Source: Pseudomonas entomophila
GTDB lineage: Bacteria > Pseudomonadota > Gammaproteobacteria > Pseudomonadales > Pseudomonadaceae
DNA length: 64,000 nucleotides
Direction: 5' to 3'
Assembly (NCBI RefSeq): GCF_029193575.1
Contig: NZ_JARGCS010000029.1
Span: 35,699 to 99,698, forward strand
Every line of letters begins with the position of its first letter. Position 1 is the first letter of the stretch. A program made the translations under genes and the position numbers. The notes beneath the pieces were generated by a model. That model did not search any database, had not been told where the DNA came from, and worked only from the letters and a program-made list of their open reading frames with translations. Below are positions 37,956 through 45,914 of this stretch, in pieces.

Positions 37956-38525
37956 GTGCGCAAACTGGCGGTGGTAGTGGCGGTGCTGGCCCTGGCTGGC
38001 TGTGAGAATGAGGTCGAGGGCGTGCACAAGCAGGTGGCTGAACACCTGGGCAACCCCAGCAAGGCCAAGTTCGCCAACGTGCGGATCGACACCCAGGGCA
38101 CCATCTGCGGGCAGGTACGCGACAAGGATGAGGCTGGGCAATACACCGCCTACCGCAGCTACGTGGCGATCAAGCGCAACGGCCAGTACGACATCATCGT
38201 CGACGACACGGGCAACAACCTGCGTATCCGCGAGGCCTGTGGCGGCGCCGACCTGCAGCGCCGCGCCGACGCCCTGGCCGACCAGCCGGCCCCCGAGGGC
38301 TGGGATGTCGAGGTGATCCAAGGCGCCAACATGGGCGCGCTCAGCGATATGACCGCGCGTTTGATCGAGAAGGGCATCCCGTCCTCGGTCGAATACCGCG
38401 ACGGTAAGCCGGTGGTGTTGATGGGGCCTTTCCCCACCAAGGCCGAGGCCGATGCGCGCAAGGCCGACGTGATGGGGCGTCTGGGCACCGACTCGATCGT
38501 CATCCAGCACGGCGCTTCACGCTGA
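37956..38525 (+). CDS. Lipoprotein with C-terminal SPOR domain
   Basis: A 189-residue envelope lipoprotein: signal peptide with lipobox LAGC (Cys at about 15), a middle domain (about 20-100) and a SPOR-like C-terminal domain (about 115-187) with DVEVIQGANM, SVEYRDGKPVVLMGPFPTKAEADA and a closing strand SIVIQ. SPOR domains bind denuded peptidoglycan at division sites. The GTG at 37956 has AGGAG seven bases upstream and gives a full signal peptide. A terminator follows at 38540. Confidence 0.84.
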   Translation: MRKLAVVVAVLALAGCENEVEGVHKQVAEHLGNPSKAKFANVRIDTQGTICGQVRDKDEAGQYTAYRSYVAIKRNGQYDIIVDDTGNNLRIREACGGADLQRRADALADQPAPEGWDVEVIQGANMGALSDMTARLIEKGIPSSVEYRDGKPVVLMGPFPTKAEADARKADVMGRLGTDSIVIQHGASR

Positions 38526-38539
38526 TCCGCCACCCCTGG

Positions 38540-38567
38540 CGCCCGGGCCTTCGTGCCTGGGCGTTTT
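38540..38567 (+). terminator. Terminator after the SPOR lipoprotein gene
   Basis: Stem CGCCCGGGC / GCCTGGGCG with TTTTC tail, 15 bases after the stop. Confidence 0.8.
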
Positions 38568-38721
38568 CGTTTCTGCCCCGGCCGCGACAACGAACCGGCA
38601 CTGGCCTTGTACAAACGCCATGACTTTGAATTTGCTCGACTATGCTTTGCCTGAGGGTGTTCTTACCGATGTGCTGGCCATGGCGCTCGGTGGCAATGCG
38701 AAGGTTGAGTGGGGAGGCGTC

Positions 38722-39147
38722 ATGTCTAGCCTGGAGCGGGCGATCGAAGTGGCAACCAGGGCCCATCAAGGGCAGTTCGACAAGGGCGGAGCGGCCTACA
38801 TCCTCCACCCGTTGCGGGTGATGATGCGGGTCAGCACGCCGGAGCAGCGCATCGTCGCGGTGTTGCACGACGTGCTGGAAGACACGCCGTTGACCCTCTC
38901 GGACCTTGCCCGTGAAGGCTTTCCGCTGAAGATACTCGCCGCGCTACTGGCCCTGAGTCGGCGCCAGGGCGAGCCCTATGAGGACTTTGTGGTGCGCCTG
39001 GGGAGCGATCCGTTGGCGCGCCTGGTCAAGCTGGCCGACCTGGCCGATAACAGCGACCTTTCGCGCATTCCTTGCCCGGGGCCGGCAGACCTCGCCCGGC
39101 TCAACCGCTACCGCGAGGCCAGCGCCTACCTGCAAGCCCTGGCCTGA
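38722..39147 (+). CDS. Small HD-domain alarmone-hydrolase-like protein
   Basis: A 141-residue HD-family protein resembling the hydrolase half of Rel/SpoT. The opening ERAIEVATRAHQGQFDKGGAAY with HP at 29-30, HD at 49-50 within VAVLHDVLEDT, and LVKLADLADN at 101-110 reproduce the metal-binding H...HD...(L)AD(L)xDN pattern. This suggests a stand-alone (p)ppGpp hydrolase (small alarmone hydrolase) or a related pyrophosphohydrolase. I chose ATG 38722, which has GGGAGG five bases upstream; the frame opens 34 codons earlier with residues unlike the family. Confidence 0.82.
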   Translation: MSSLERAIEVATRAHQGQFDKGGAAYILHPLRVMMRVSTPEQRIVAVLHDVLEDTPLTLSDLAREGFPLKILAALLALSRRQGEPYEDFVVRLGSDPLARLVKLADLADNSDLSRIPCPGPADLARLNRYREASAYLQALA

Positions 39148-39151
39148 GGCT

Positions 39152-39598
39152 TCATTCCAGTTCTGCAGAGTCGCCCAGCGTGGCCATGCAGTCGTCCATC
39201 AACTGGTGCAGCGCCAGCGTGCGCTCTGGCCCCAGTTGCGCATGCAGGGCTTCCTGAGCCGCCTGCCACGCTCGGCTGCCTTCCTCCTGTTTCAGGCGGC
39301 CTTCTTCGGTAATCAGCACTGCCCGGCTGCGCGCGTCGCCGCCAGCGCCGATGCTCAGCCAGCCGTGGGCCACTAGCGGCTGCATGTTGCGCGTCAAGGT
39401 CGAGGGTTCCATCTGCATGGCCTTGGCCAGTTCCCCGGGGCGCAGCGGCCCGAGCCGCAGCACGTGGGATAGCAATGCGTACTGGGTGTTCTTCAGGCCG
39501 ATCGACGCCAACTGCTGGTCGTAGTGGCGGGTGATGGTGCGCGTGAGTTGGCGCAACTTCAGGTTGGTGCAGCCGAGTGGCTTGATAGGTGTGTTCAT
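39152..39598 (-). CDS. MarR-family transcriptional regulator
   Basis: A 148-residue MarR-type repressor with the winged helix in about 40-110 (LRPGELAKAMQMEPSTLTRNMQPLVAHGWLSIGAGGDARSR), including the wing DARSR. It dimerises and releases DNA on binding a phenolic or other ligand. It is divergent from an aldo/keto reductase gene; a perfect 16-bp palindrome in the 106-bp gap is the likely operator for both. The ATG at 39598 follows a weak site. Confidence 0.88.
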   Translation of the reverse strand: MNTPIKPLGCTNLKLRQLTRTITRHYDQQLASIGLKNTQYALLSHVLRLGPLRPGELAKAMQMEPSTLTRNMQPLVAHGWLSIGAGGDARSRAVLITEEGRLKQEEGSRAWQAAQEALHAQLGPERTLALHQLMDDCMATLGDSAELE

Positions 39599-39619
39599 GT
39601 GGATTATTGTACCTACAAC

Positions 39620-39635
39620 AGTTGCATATGCAACT
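39620..39635. promoter_or_regulatory. Perfect palindrome, likely MarR operator
   Basis: AGTTGCATATGCAACT, a perfect 16-bp dyad 22 bases from the marR start and 70 bases from the reductase start. The TTGC-N4-GCAA layout is typical of MarR sites. It should govern one or both divergent genes. Confidence 0.7.
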
Positions 39636-39704
39636 ATAGGGGCGGCACCACGGGTCACCTGGGTGCCTGCCGGAAAAAGTGGGTTCCATTATTCAGGAGC
39701 GGCT

Positions 39705-40649
39705 ATGCGTTATGCACCTTTTGGCAACACCGGGCTTCAACTTTCCCAATTGGCCCTGGGCACTGGCAACTTTGGCACCGCCTGGGGCCATGGCGCCGAC
39801 CTCGATGCCTGCGTGGCGATGCTCGACGCCTACCTGGAAGCGGGCGGCAATGTGGTCGATACCGCCGACATCTACCAGTTCGGCGAATCCGAGTCGCGGC
39901 TCGGCGAGTTGCTGGCAGGGCGGCGGGATGATGTGTTGCTGGCAAGCAAGTTCACTCAAGGCGCTTCGCCCACTGCAGGCCCGCTGGTCACCGGTAACAG
40001 CCGCAAGGCCATGGTCACTTCGCTGGAGGCCAGCCTCAAGCGACTGAGGACCGACCGTATCGACCTGTACTGGGTGCACTTCCCTGACGACGTCACGCCC
40101 ATCGAAGAGCTGGTGCGCGGCCTGGAGGACCTGTCGCGTGCCGGCAAGGTGCTGTATGTCGGGCTGTCCAACTTCTCTGCGTGGCGCTTGGCCCAGGCAG
40201 CCACCTATGCGCAGTTGGCGCGGGCCGTGCCGATCGCCGCAGCGCAATTCGAGCACAGCCTGGTGCGGCGCGAGTGCGAGTTGGACCTGTTCCCGGCCTG
40301 TCGGGCATTGGGGGTTGGCATGATGACCTATTCGCCGCTCGGGGGTGGCATGTTGACCGGCAAGTATCGCAAGGGTGAGGTCGGGCGTGCCGAGGGTTTG
40401 GGTGGCAAGGTGTTCCAGGCGGAAAATTCGGCGCAGCGCAGCGCGATTCTCGATACTTTGCTGGCGGTGGCCGAGGAGGTGGCGGCGCCGGCGGACCAAG
40501 TGGCGATCGCCTGGGCGGCGATTCATGGCTCGACGCCGCTGATCGGGCCGCGCTCCCTGGCGCAGTTGAAGTCCAACCTGGCGGCGGCCCAGTTGACGCT
40601 GTCCAAGGAGCAGGTGCGGCGCTTGGATGAGGTGAGCCGGGTGGTCTGA
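39705..40649 (+). CDS. Aldo/keto reductase
   Basis: A 314-residue NADPH-dependent TIM-barrel reductase. The catalytic set is Asp52, Tyr57 in DTADIYQFG, Lys82 in LASKF and His125 in LYWVHFPDD. The motif GLSNFSAWRL and the C-terminal SLAQLKSNLAAA fit the family. The ATG at 39705 follows AGGAGC five bases upstream. It is probably controlled by the divergent MarR protein, which suggests a role in handling aldehydes or another ligand-like compound. The natural substrate is unknown. Confidence 0.9.
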   Translation: MRYAPFGNTGLQLSQLALGTGNFGTAWGHGADLDACVAMLDAYLEAGGNVVDTADIYQFGESESRLGELLAGRRDDVLLASKFTQGASPTAGPLVTGNSRKAMVTSLEASLKRLRTDRIDLYWVHFPDDVTPIEELVRGLEDLSRAGKVLYVGLSNFSAWRLAQAATYAQLARAVPIAAAQFEHSLVRRECELDLFPACRALGVGMMTYSPLGGGMLTGKYRKGEVGRAEGLGGKVFQAENSAQRSAILDTLLAVAEEVAAPADQVAIAWAAIHGSTPLIGPRSLAQLKSNLAAAQLTLSKEQVRRLDEVSRVV

Positions 40650-40667
40650 GAGCGGCCGGGCCCGCTT

Positions 40668-40695
40668 CCTGTGGGAGCGGGCTTGCCCGGCGATG
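40668..40695. repeat. Single REP element
   Basis: CCTGTGGGAGCGGGCTTGCC then CGGCGATG: a REP copy with one base missing in the CCCCG core, between convergent genes. Confidence 0.78.
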
Positions 40696-40716
40696 AGGCC
40701 GCTTAACGCTGCCTCC

Positions 40717-41694
40717 CTATTTGCAGTTCCCCGCCTTCCGATAACCCGCCGCCTGCGCCTGGGTCTCTGACTCGAAACTCACCTGGTTCTTGGTCGACAC
40801 CTGGGCATACCCCGGGCAGCCGCTGGGCAGGTGATACAGATGGCTCTTCTGGTTGCCGATGATTGCGCCGGCCGCTGGCGTCGCATTGCCGGCCTTGGCC
40901 AGCGTTGCCTGCGCGGCGGGCTTGGGTGCAGGCGTGGCGATCCCGCTGGCCACCCCGTCGGCCACCGGCTTGTAGCCAGGCGTCCAGCTGCGCTCGCCGG
41001 TCACGAACGGGTTGGAGTGCCCCATGATCGCAGCGATGCGCCGGTCGCGCTCGCGTTCCCACTGGCTCACCGGGTGCTGCTTGTCCCAGGCCATCAACAG
41101 CTGTTGCTGCTGGCGCGACATGCTCAGGTTATAGCGGTCGTACATGTAGAACGTGGTGCGTGCCACCAGACCCTTGACCTCATCGCGCGGCTCGGCGGCG
41201 CGTTGGTTGAAGTCCACGCGGGTCTGGCATTGGCCGTACTGTGGGCCAACGCCCGAGGCCATGCCATAGTTGAAGTTGCTGCGGTCGCCGTTGACCTCGC
41301 CCACGGCGGGGTAGAGGTTGAACAGGTTGGCTTCCATGGCGCGGAACACCGGGTCGTCGTCGGCGCAGTGTTCGCGGCCGCCGTTCTTCCAGCACTGGCG
41401 CTGATGGCCCAGTGTCCAGGCCGGCACGATATGTTCCCACTCGGTGCGCTCGGCGCGGCTCTGCTGCTTGCGGGTCTGGTAGCCGCACGAGGCTGGGTCG
41501 ACGCGTCCGCCCGACTTGCCCACCCAGGTCCATTTGCAGCCGCAGTAGAGCTCGCCCATGGCACTGTTGGCCTGGTCGAGGTAGACCTTCTGCTTGGCCA
41601 CGACCTTGGCTTCGGAGAAGGTCGCTGGCGGATTGGAGAATGCGGGTGGGATAAAGGCAAATGCCAGGGTCATGGCATACAACAGTCTTTTCAT
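40717..41694 (-). CDS. endA: Endonuclease I with C-terminal extension
   Basis: A 325-residue secreted nuclease. Signal peptide about 1-20 (ending AFS). The endonuclease I core spans about 25-235 with the His-Asn catalytic motif region ERTEWEHIVPAWTLGHQ, paired cysteines (GCKW, CGYQ, CWKNG, C in GREHC) and FNLYPAVGEVNGDRSNFNYG. A flexible Ala/Pro-rich linker (about 245-275) leads to a small C-terminal domain (about 280-325, SHLYHLPSGCPGYAQVSTKNQVSF...AGYRKAGNC) like those found on other nucleases. It degrades periplasmic or external DNA. It follows the LexA-boxed DUF1654 gene by 64 bp and is likely in that SOS unit. Confidence 0.9.
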   Translation of the reverse strand: MKRLLYAMTLAFAFIPPAFSNPPATFSEAKVVAKQKVYLDQANSAMGELYCGCKWTWVGKSGGRVDPASCGYQTRKQQSRAERTEWEHIVPAWTLGHQRQCWKNGGREHCADDDPVFRAMEANLFNLYPAVGEVNGDRSNFNYGMASGVGPQYGQCQTRVDFNQRAAEPRDEVKGLVARTTFYMYDRYNLSMSRQQQQLLMAWDKQHPVSQWERERDRRIAAIMGHSNPFVTGERSWTPGYKPVADGVASGIATPAPKPAAQATLAKAGNATPAAGAIIGNQKSHLYHLPSGCPGYAQVSTKNQVSFESETQAQAAGYRKAGNCK

Positions 41695-41758
41695 GAGGGC
41701 GTGGCGTGTCAGTCAAAGGGGTGGAAAGTAGTGGCATGCAGCCGGGTGATGAAGCAGG

Positions 41759-42001
41759 TCAGTCGTCCTTCGGGACCGTCCAGAACAGTTGCACGCCGCC
41801 GTCGTCTCGGTGGGCGAGGGTGACGTTGTCGTTCTCGGCGATTTCTTCGAGCAAGGTGGCCCAGTCGTCGGGCGACTCGTGCTCCAGGCGAAAGATCAGC
41901 GCGGCACGGCTGCGCTGGGCAGTGGGGCTGTTGATGATTTTCTGGATGCGCATGCCCAGCTGCTCATAGCTGCTGGGCGTGGCTGCAGGGGAGCTGGCCA
42001 T
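41759..42001 (-). CDS. DUF1654 protein, SOS-linked
   Basis: An 80-residue protein of DUF1654, a family found mainly in Pseudomonas and its phages, with SYEQLGMRIQKIINSPTAQRSRAALIFRLE in the first half and DDWATLLEEIAENDNVTLAHRDDGGVQLFW in the second. It reads as a small helical protein with a winged-helix-like end. The function is unknown. A perfect LexA box lies 19 bases before the ATG, and AAGGA lies in between. The downstream endA gene shares the strand. Confidence 0.85.
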   Translation of the reverse strand: MASSPAATPSSYEQLGMRIQKIINSPTAQRSRAALIFRLEHESPDDWATLLEEIAENDNVTLAHRDDGGVQLFWTVPKDD

Positions 42002-42019
42002 CGGCTTTTCCTTGTTTTG

Positions 42020-42035
42020 CTGTATGTGTGTACAG
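42020..42035 (-). promoter_or_regulatory. LexA (SOS) box upstream of DUF1654-endA
   Basis: CTGTATGTGTGTACAG fits the gammaproteobacterial SOS box CTG-N10-CAG with the alternating T/A core. Its position just before a start codon is the usual one for LexA repression. A second CTGTA-containing stretch follows at 42043 but is not a full box. Confidence 0.88.
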
Positions 42036-42304
42036 TATTTGACTGTAGGTTATTTCGCAACAGCTGGTAAGTCGGAAAGCGCATATGACCGTACTTCAGG
42101 GATTTGTTCCGTAGATGTGCGCACTGATTCACGGCGGTATGCGCGTTGCCGTGGTATTTGCGGAGCGGGCGTGCCGCCTGTATCGACACCACAAAATCAC
42201 CTATTATTCGGGAATCCGAACAAAGTGCTAAAAGCTGTTCGGTTTTCCGGATATTTCTCAGATAATCATCTCCTGCGCGAACACCCCCGCGCCATGGAAT
42301 GGAT

Positions 42305-42333
42305 TTGACAAATCCCGTTCCTGTTCTCATAGT
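42305..42333 (+). promoter_or_regulatory. rbs operon promoter
   Basis: TTGACA at 42305-42310 and CATAGT at 42328-42333 with 17-base spacing. The RbsR-type palindrome starts eight bases downstream, so it would cover the transcription start. Confidence 0.75.
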
Positions 42334-42340
42334 GAGGTAC

Positions 42341-42354
42341 CGCAAACGTTTGCG
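42341..42354 (+). promoter_or_regulatory. RbsR-type operator
   Basis: CGCAAACGTTTGCG, a perfect 14-bp palindrome with the central CG and GCAAACGTTTGC core of LacI-family (RbsR/PurR-like) operators. It lies at the start of the rbs transcript, and rbsR is in the same operon. Confidence 0.85.
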
Positions 42355-42389
42355 ATCCGATAAAAACCACAAGATTCGGAGTTCCCTCC

Positions 42390-43343
42390 ATGAAAGTTCC
42401 GTTCCCCGGTCGCCTGCTGGCTGTCGCCGTTCTCTCCACGCTTTCCTTCGCCCTGCCGCTGTCCCAGGCCCACGCCGAAGACAAACCCAAGGTCGCCCTG
42501 GTGATGAAATCCCTGGCCAACGAATTCTTCCGCACCATGGAAGACGGCGCCAAGGATTACCAGAAAGCCCACCCCGAGGATTTCGAACTGGTCGCCAACG
42601 GCATCAAGGATGAAACCGACACCAGCAACCAGATTCGCATCGTCGAGCAGATGATCGCCACCGGCGCCAAGGCACTGGTCATTGCCCCGGCCGATTCCAA
42701 GGCCCTGGTCCCGGTGATCAAGAAGGCCATGGACGCTGGCATCACCGTGGTCAACATCGACAACCGCCTCGACCCCGAAGTGCTCAAGAGCAAAGGCATC
42801 AGCGTGCCCTTCGTCGGCCCTGACAACCGCAAGGGCGCGCGTCTGGTCGGCGACTACCTGGCCCAGCAGAAGCTCAAGGCGGGTGATCAGGTCGGCATCA
42901 TCGAGGGCGTGCCGACCACCACCAATGCCCAGCAACGCACCGCCGGCTTCAAGGACGCCATGGAAGCCGCACAGATGAAGATCGTCTCGGTGCAGTCCGG
43001 CAATTGGGAAATCGACAAGGGTAACGCCGTCGCCGCCTCGATGCTCAATGAATACCCCGACCTCAAGGCCTTGCTGGCCGGCAACGACAGCATGGCCCTG
43101 GGCGCGGTCTCCGCCGTGCGCGCCGCTGGCAAGTCCGGCCAAGTGCAGGTGGTCGGCTACGACAACATCAACGCCATCAAGCCGATGCTCAAGGATGGCC
43201 GCGTGCTCGCCACTCTCGACCAGTCGGCCAGCCAGCAGGCGGTGTTCGGTATTCAGGCGGCGCTGAAGATGGTCAAGGGTGAAAAGCCTGGCGTCGATGC
43301 CGACAACGTCATCCAGACCCCAGTCCAACTCATTACCCAGTAA
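42390..43343 (+). CDS. rbsB: Ribose-binding periplasmic protein
   Basis: A 317-residue substrate-binding protein with signal peptide about 1-30 (ending AHA). The mature start KPKVALVMKSLANEFFRTMEDGAK and the central NIDNRLDPEVL and VGPDNRKGARLV belong to the RbsB/PBP1-like family; the C-terminal NDSMALGAVSAVRAAGKSGQVQVVGYDN is typical. It delivers ribose to RbsAC. It is the first gene behind the promoter and operator. Confidence 0.94.
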   Translation: MKVPFPGRLLAVAVLSTLSFALPLSQAHAEDKPKVALVMKSLANEFFRTMEDGAKDYQKAHPEDFELVANGIKDETDTSNQIRIVEQMIATGAKALVIAPADSKALVPVIKKAMDAGITVVNIDNRLDPEVLKSKGISVPFVGPDNRKGARLVGDYLAQQKLKAGDQVGIIEGVPTTTNAQQRTAGFKDAMEAAQMKIVSVQSGNWEIDKGNAVAASMLNEYPDLKALLAGNDSMALGAVSAVRAAGKSGQVQVVGYDNINAIKPMLKDGRVLATLDQSASQQAVFGIQAALKMVKGEKPGVDADNVIQTPVQLITQ

Positions 43344-43364
43344 CACCCCTCAGGAGTAACGGCC

Positions 43365-44918
43365 ATGTCTGTAACGGCCAATGAAGTCGTGCTCGCGGTC
43401 ACCGGGCTGGGCAAGACCTACGCCCAACCGGTGCTCGGCGATGTCACGTTGAGCCTGCACGCCGGCGAGGTGCTGGCCTTGACCGGCGAGAACGGCGCTG
43501 GCAAGAGCACCTTGTCTAAGCTCATCAGCGGCCTGGAAACCCCCACTACGGGGCAGATGACCTACCGTGGCCAGGCCTACCAGCCTGGCAGCCGTAGCGA
43601 GGCCGAGCGCCTTGGCGTGCGGATGGTGATGCAGGAGTTGAACCTGCTGCCGACCTTGACCGTGGCCGAGAACCTGTTCCTCGACAACTTGCCCAGCCGC
43701 GCCGGCTGGATCAGCCAGAAGCGCCTGCGCCAACTGGCTACCGCAGCCATGGCCCAGGTCGGCCTGGACGCCATCGATCCGGATACTCCGGTCGGCGAGC
43801 TGGGCATCGGCCATCAGCAAATGGTGGAGATCGCCCGTAACCTGATCGGCGACTGCCATGTGCTGATCTTCGACGAACCCACCGCGATGCTCACCGCTCG
43901 CGAGGTCGAGCTGCTGTTCACCCAGATCGAGCGCCTGCGCCAGCGCGGCGTGGCCATCGTCTATATCTCCCACCGTCTCGAAGAGTTGCAGCGCGTGTCC
44001 CAGCGCATCGCCGTGCTGCGTGACGGCAAGCTGATGTGTGTAGAGCCGATCGCCCGCTACGACAACAACCAACTGGTCAGCCTGATGGTTGGCCGCGAAG
44101 TGGGCGAGCACATCGACCTGGGCCGTCGTGAGATCGGCGCGCCGCTGCTCAAGGTCAACGGCCTCAGCCGTGCCGATAAAGTGAAAGATGTGTCGTTCGA
44201 GGTCAGGGCAGGGGAGATCTTCGGTATCTCTGGCCTGATCGGTGCCGGCCGCACCGAGTTGCTGCGCCTGATCTACGGTGCCGACCGCGCCGACAGCGGC
44301 AGCATCGAACTTGGCCATCCGCTGAAGCCGATCAACATCGATTCGCCCAAGGCCGCCGTGCGCGCTGGCCTCGCCTTGATCACCGAGGACCGCAAAGGCG
44401 AAGGCCTGCTGCTGCCTCATTCGATCAGCGCCAATATCGTGCTCGGCAACCTTGGCGCGGTATCGCGTGCCGGTGTGCTCGATGCCGACGCTGAACGCGC
44501 CATGGCTGAACGGCAGATCAACGCCATGCGCATTCGCAGCGCCAGTTCCGCCCAGGCGGTCGGTGAGCTGTCGGGCGGTAACCAGCAGAAAGTGGTGATC
44601 GGCCGCTGGCTGGAACGCAACTGCCAAGTGCTGATGTTCGACGAACCGACCCGCGGTATCGACGTCGGCGCCAAGTTCGACATCTATGGCCTGCTGGCCG
44701 AGCTGGCGCGCCAGGGCAAGGCCCTGGTGGTGGTGTCCAGCGACCTGCGCGAACTCATGCTGATCTGCGACCGCATCGCCGTGCTCTCCGCGGGCCGGCT
44801 GATCGACACCTTCGACCGCGACGCCTGGAGCCAGGACCAGATCCTCGCCGCCGCCTTCGCCGGTTATCAGAAACGTGACGCACTGCTGCACGAAGCAGCT
44901 CCCAGGATGGACGTATGA
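43365..44918 (+). CDS. rbsA: Ribose ABC transporter ATPase
   Basis: A 517-residue ATPase with two fused nucleotide-binding domains. The first has Walker A GENGAGKST and Walker B VLIFDEP; the second has a degenerate Walker A (GLIGAGRTE) and signature LSGGNQQK, as usual for RbsA. It powers ribose import by RbsC. The stop overlaps the rbsC start (ATGA). Confidence 0.95.
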   Translation: MSVTANEVVLAVTGLGKTYAQPVLGDVTLSLHAGEVLALTGENGAGKSTLSKLISGLETPTTGQMTYRGQAYQPGSRSEAERLGVRMVMQELNLLPTLTVAENLFLDNLPSRAGWISQKRLRQLATAAMAQVGLDAIDPDTPVGELGIGHQQMVEIARNLIGDCHVLIFDEPTAMLTAREVELLFTQIERLRQRGVAIVYISHRLEELQRVSQRIAVLRDGKLMCVEPIARYDNNQLVSLMVGREVGEHIDLGRREIGAPLLKVNGLSRADKVKDVSFEVRAGEIFGISGLIGAGRTELLRLIYGADRADSGSIELGHPLKPINIDSPKAAVRAGLALITEDRKGEGLLLPHSISANIVLGNLGAVSRAGVLDADAERAMAERQINAMRIRSASSAQAVGELSGGNQQKVVIGRWLERNCQVLMFDEPTRGIDVGAKFDIYGLLAELARQGKALVVVSSDLRELMLICDRIAVLSAGRLIDTFDRDAWSQDQILAAAFAGYQKRDALLHEAAPRMDV

Positions 44919-45910
44919 AGACCCCCTCCCTCGACACCGCCGGCAGCACCCCGGCACGCCGCAGTGGCACTTATTTCGGCCTGGGCACCTATTTGGGCCT
45001 GGCCGGCGCCTTGCTGGCGATGATCGTGCTGTTCTCCTTCCTGAGCAGCCACTTCTGGTCGTACAACACCTTCAGTACCCTGGCCAACCAGATCCCCGAC
45101 CTGATGGTCCTGGCCGTCGGCATGACCTTCGTGCTGATCATCGGCGGTATCGACCTGTCGGTCGGTTCGGTGCTGGCCCTGGCCGCGTCCACCGTCAGCG
45201 TCGCCATCCTCGGCTGGGGTTGGGGCGTGCTGCCCGCCGCACTGCTGGGCATGGCCATCGCCGCGCTGGCCGGGAGCATCACTGGCAGCGTCACCGTGGC
45301 CTGGCGCATTCCCTCGTTCATCGTCTCGCTGGGCGTGCTGGAAATGGCCCGTGGCCTGGCCTACCAGTTCACTGACTCGCGCACCGCCTATATCGGCGAC
45401 GCTTTCGCCTGGTTCTCCAACCCGATCGCCTTCGGTATCTCGCCTGCGTTCATCATCGCCTTGTTGGTGATCATCCTTGCCCAGTTGGTGCTGACCCGCA
45501 CCGTGTTCGGTCGCTACCTGATCGGCATCGGCACCAACGAAGAGGCCGTGCGCCTGGCCGGCATCGACCCTCGCCCCTACAAGATCGGCGTGTTCGCCCT
45601 GATGGGGCTGCTCGCCGGTCTGGCCGCGTTGTTCCAGATATCGCGCCTGGAAGCCGCCGACCCGAATGCCGGCTCCGGCGTGGAGCTGCAGGTCATCGCC
45701 GCGGTGGTGATCGGCGGCACCAGCCTGATGGGTGGACGCGGCTCGATCATCAGTACCTTCTTCGGCGTGCTGATCATCTCCGTGCTGGCTGCGGGCCTTG
45801 CGCAGATCGGCGCGTCTGAGCCGACCAAGCGCATCATCACCGGGGCGGTCATCGTCATCGCCGTGGTGCTCGACACCTATCGCAGTCGGCGCGCCAGCCG
45901 GCGGAATTGA
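44915..45910 (+). CDS. rbsC: Ribose ABC transporter permease
   Basis: A 331-residue inner-membrane permease with about eight to ten helices. The motif LVLTRTVFGRYLIGIGTNEEAVRLAGI is the cytoplasmic coupling loop of the family, and MLVLAVGMTFVLIIGGIDLSVGSVLAL-like sequence in the N-terminal half is conserved. It is translationally coupled to rbsA and followed by rbsR four bases later. Confidence 0.95.
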   Translation: MKTPSLDTAGSTPARRSGTYFGLGTYLGLAGALLAMIVLFSFLSSHFWSYNTFSTLANQIPDLMVLAVGMTFVLIIGGIDLSVGSVLALAASTVSVAILGWGWGVLPAALLGMAIAALAGSITGSVTVAWRIPSFIVSLGVLEMARGLAYQFTDSRTAYIGDAFAWFSNPIAFGISPAFIIALLVIILAQLVLTRTVFGRYLIGIGTNEEAVRLAGIDPRPYKIGVFALMGLLAGLAALFQISRLEAADPNAGSGVELQVIAAVVIGGTSLMGGRGSIISTFFGVLIISVLAAGLAQIGASEPTKRIITGAVIVIAVVLDTYRSRRASRRN

Positions 45911-45914
45911 AAGC

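Larger units (their letters stand above)
42036..42389. other. Intergenic stretch between DUF1654 and rbsB
   Basis: About 350 bases. The left part (42036-42300) has no frame with a good start and no clear RNA gene. The right part carries the rbs promoter and operator, listed separately. Confidence 0.5.
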
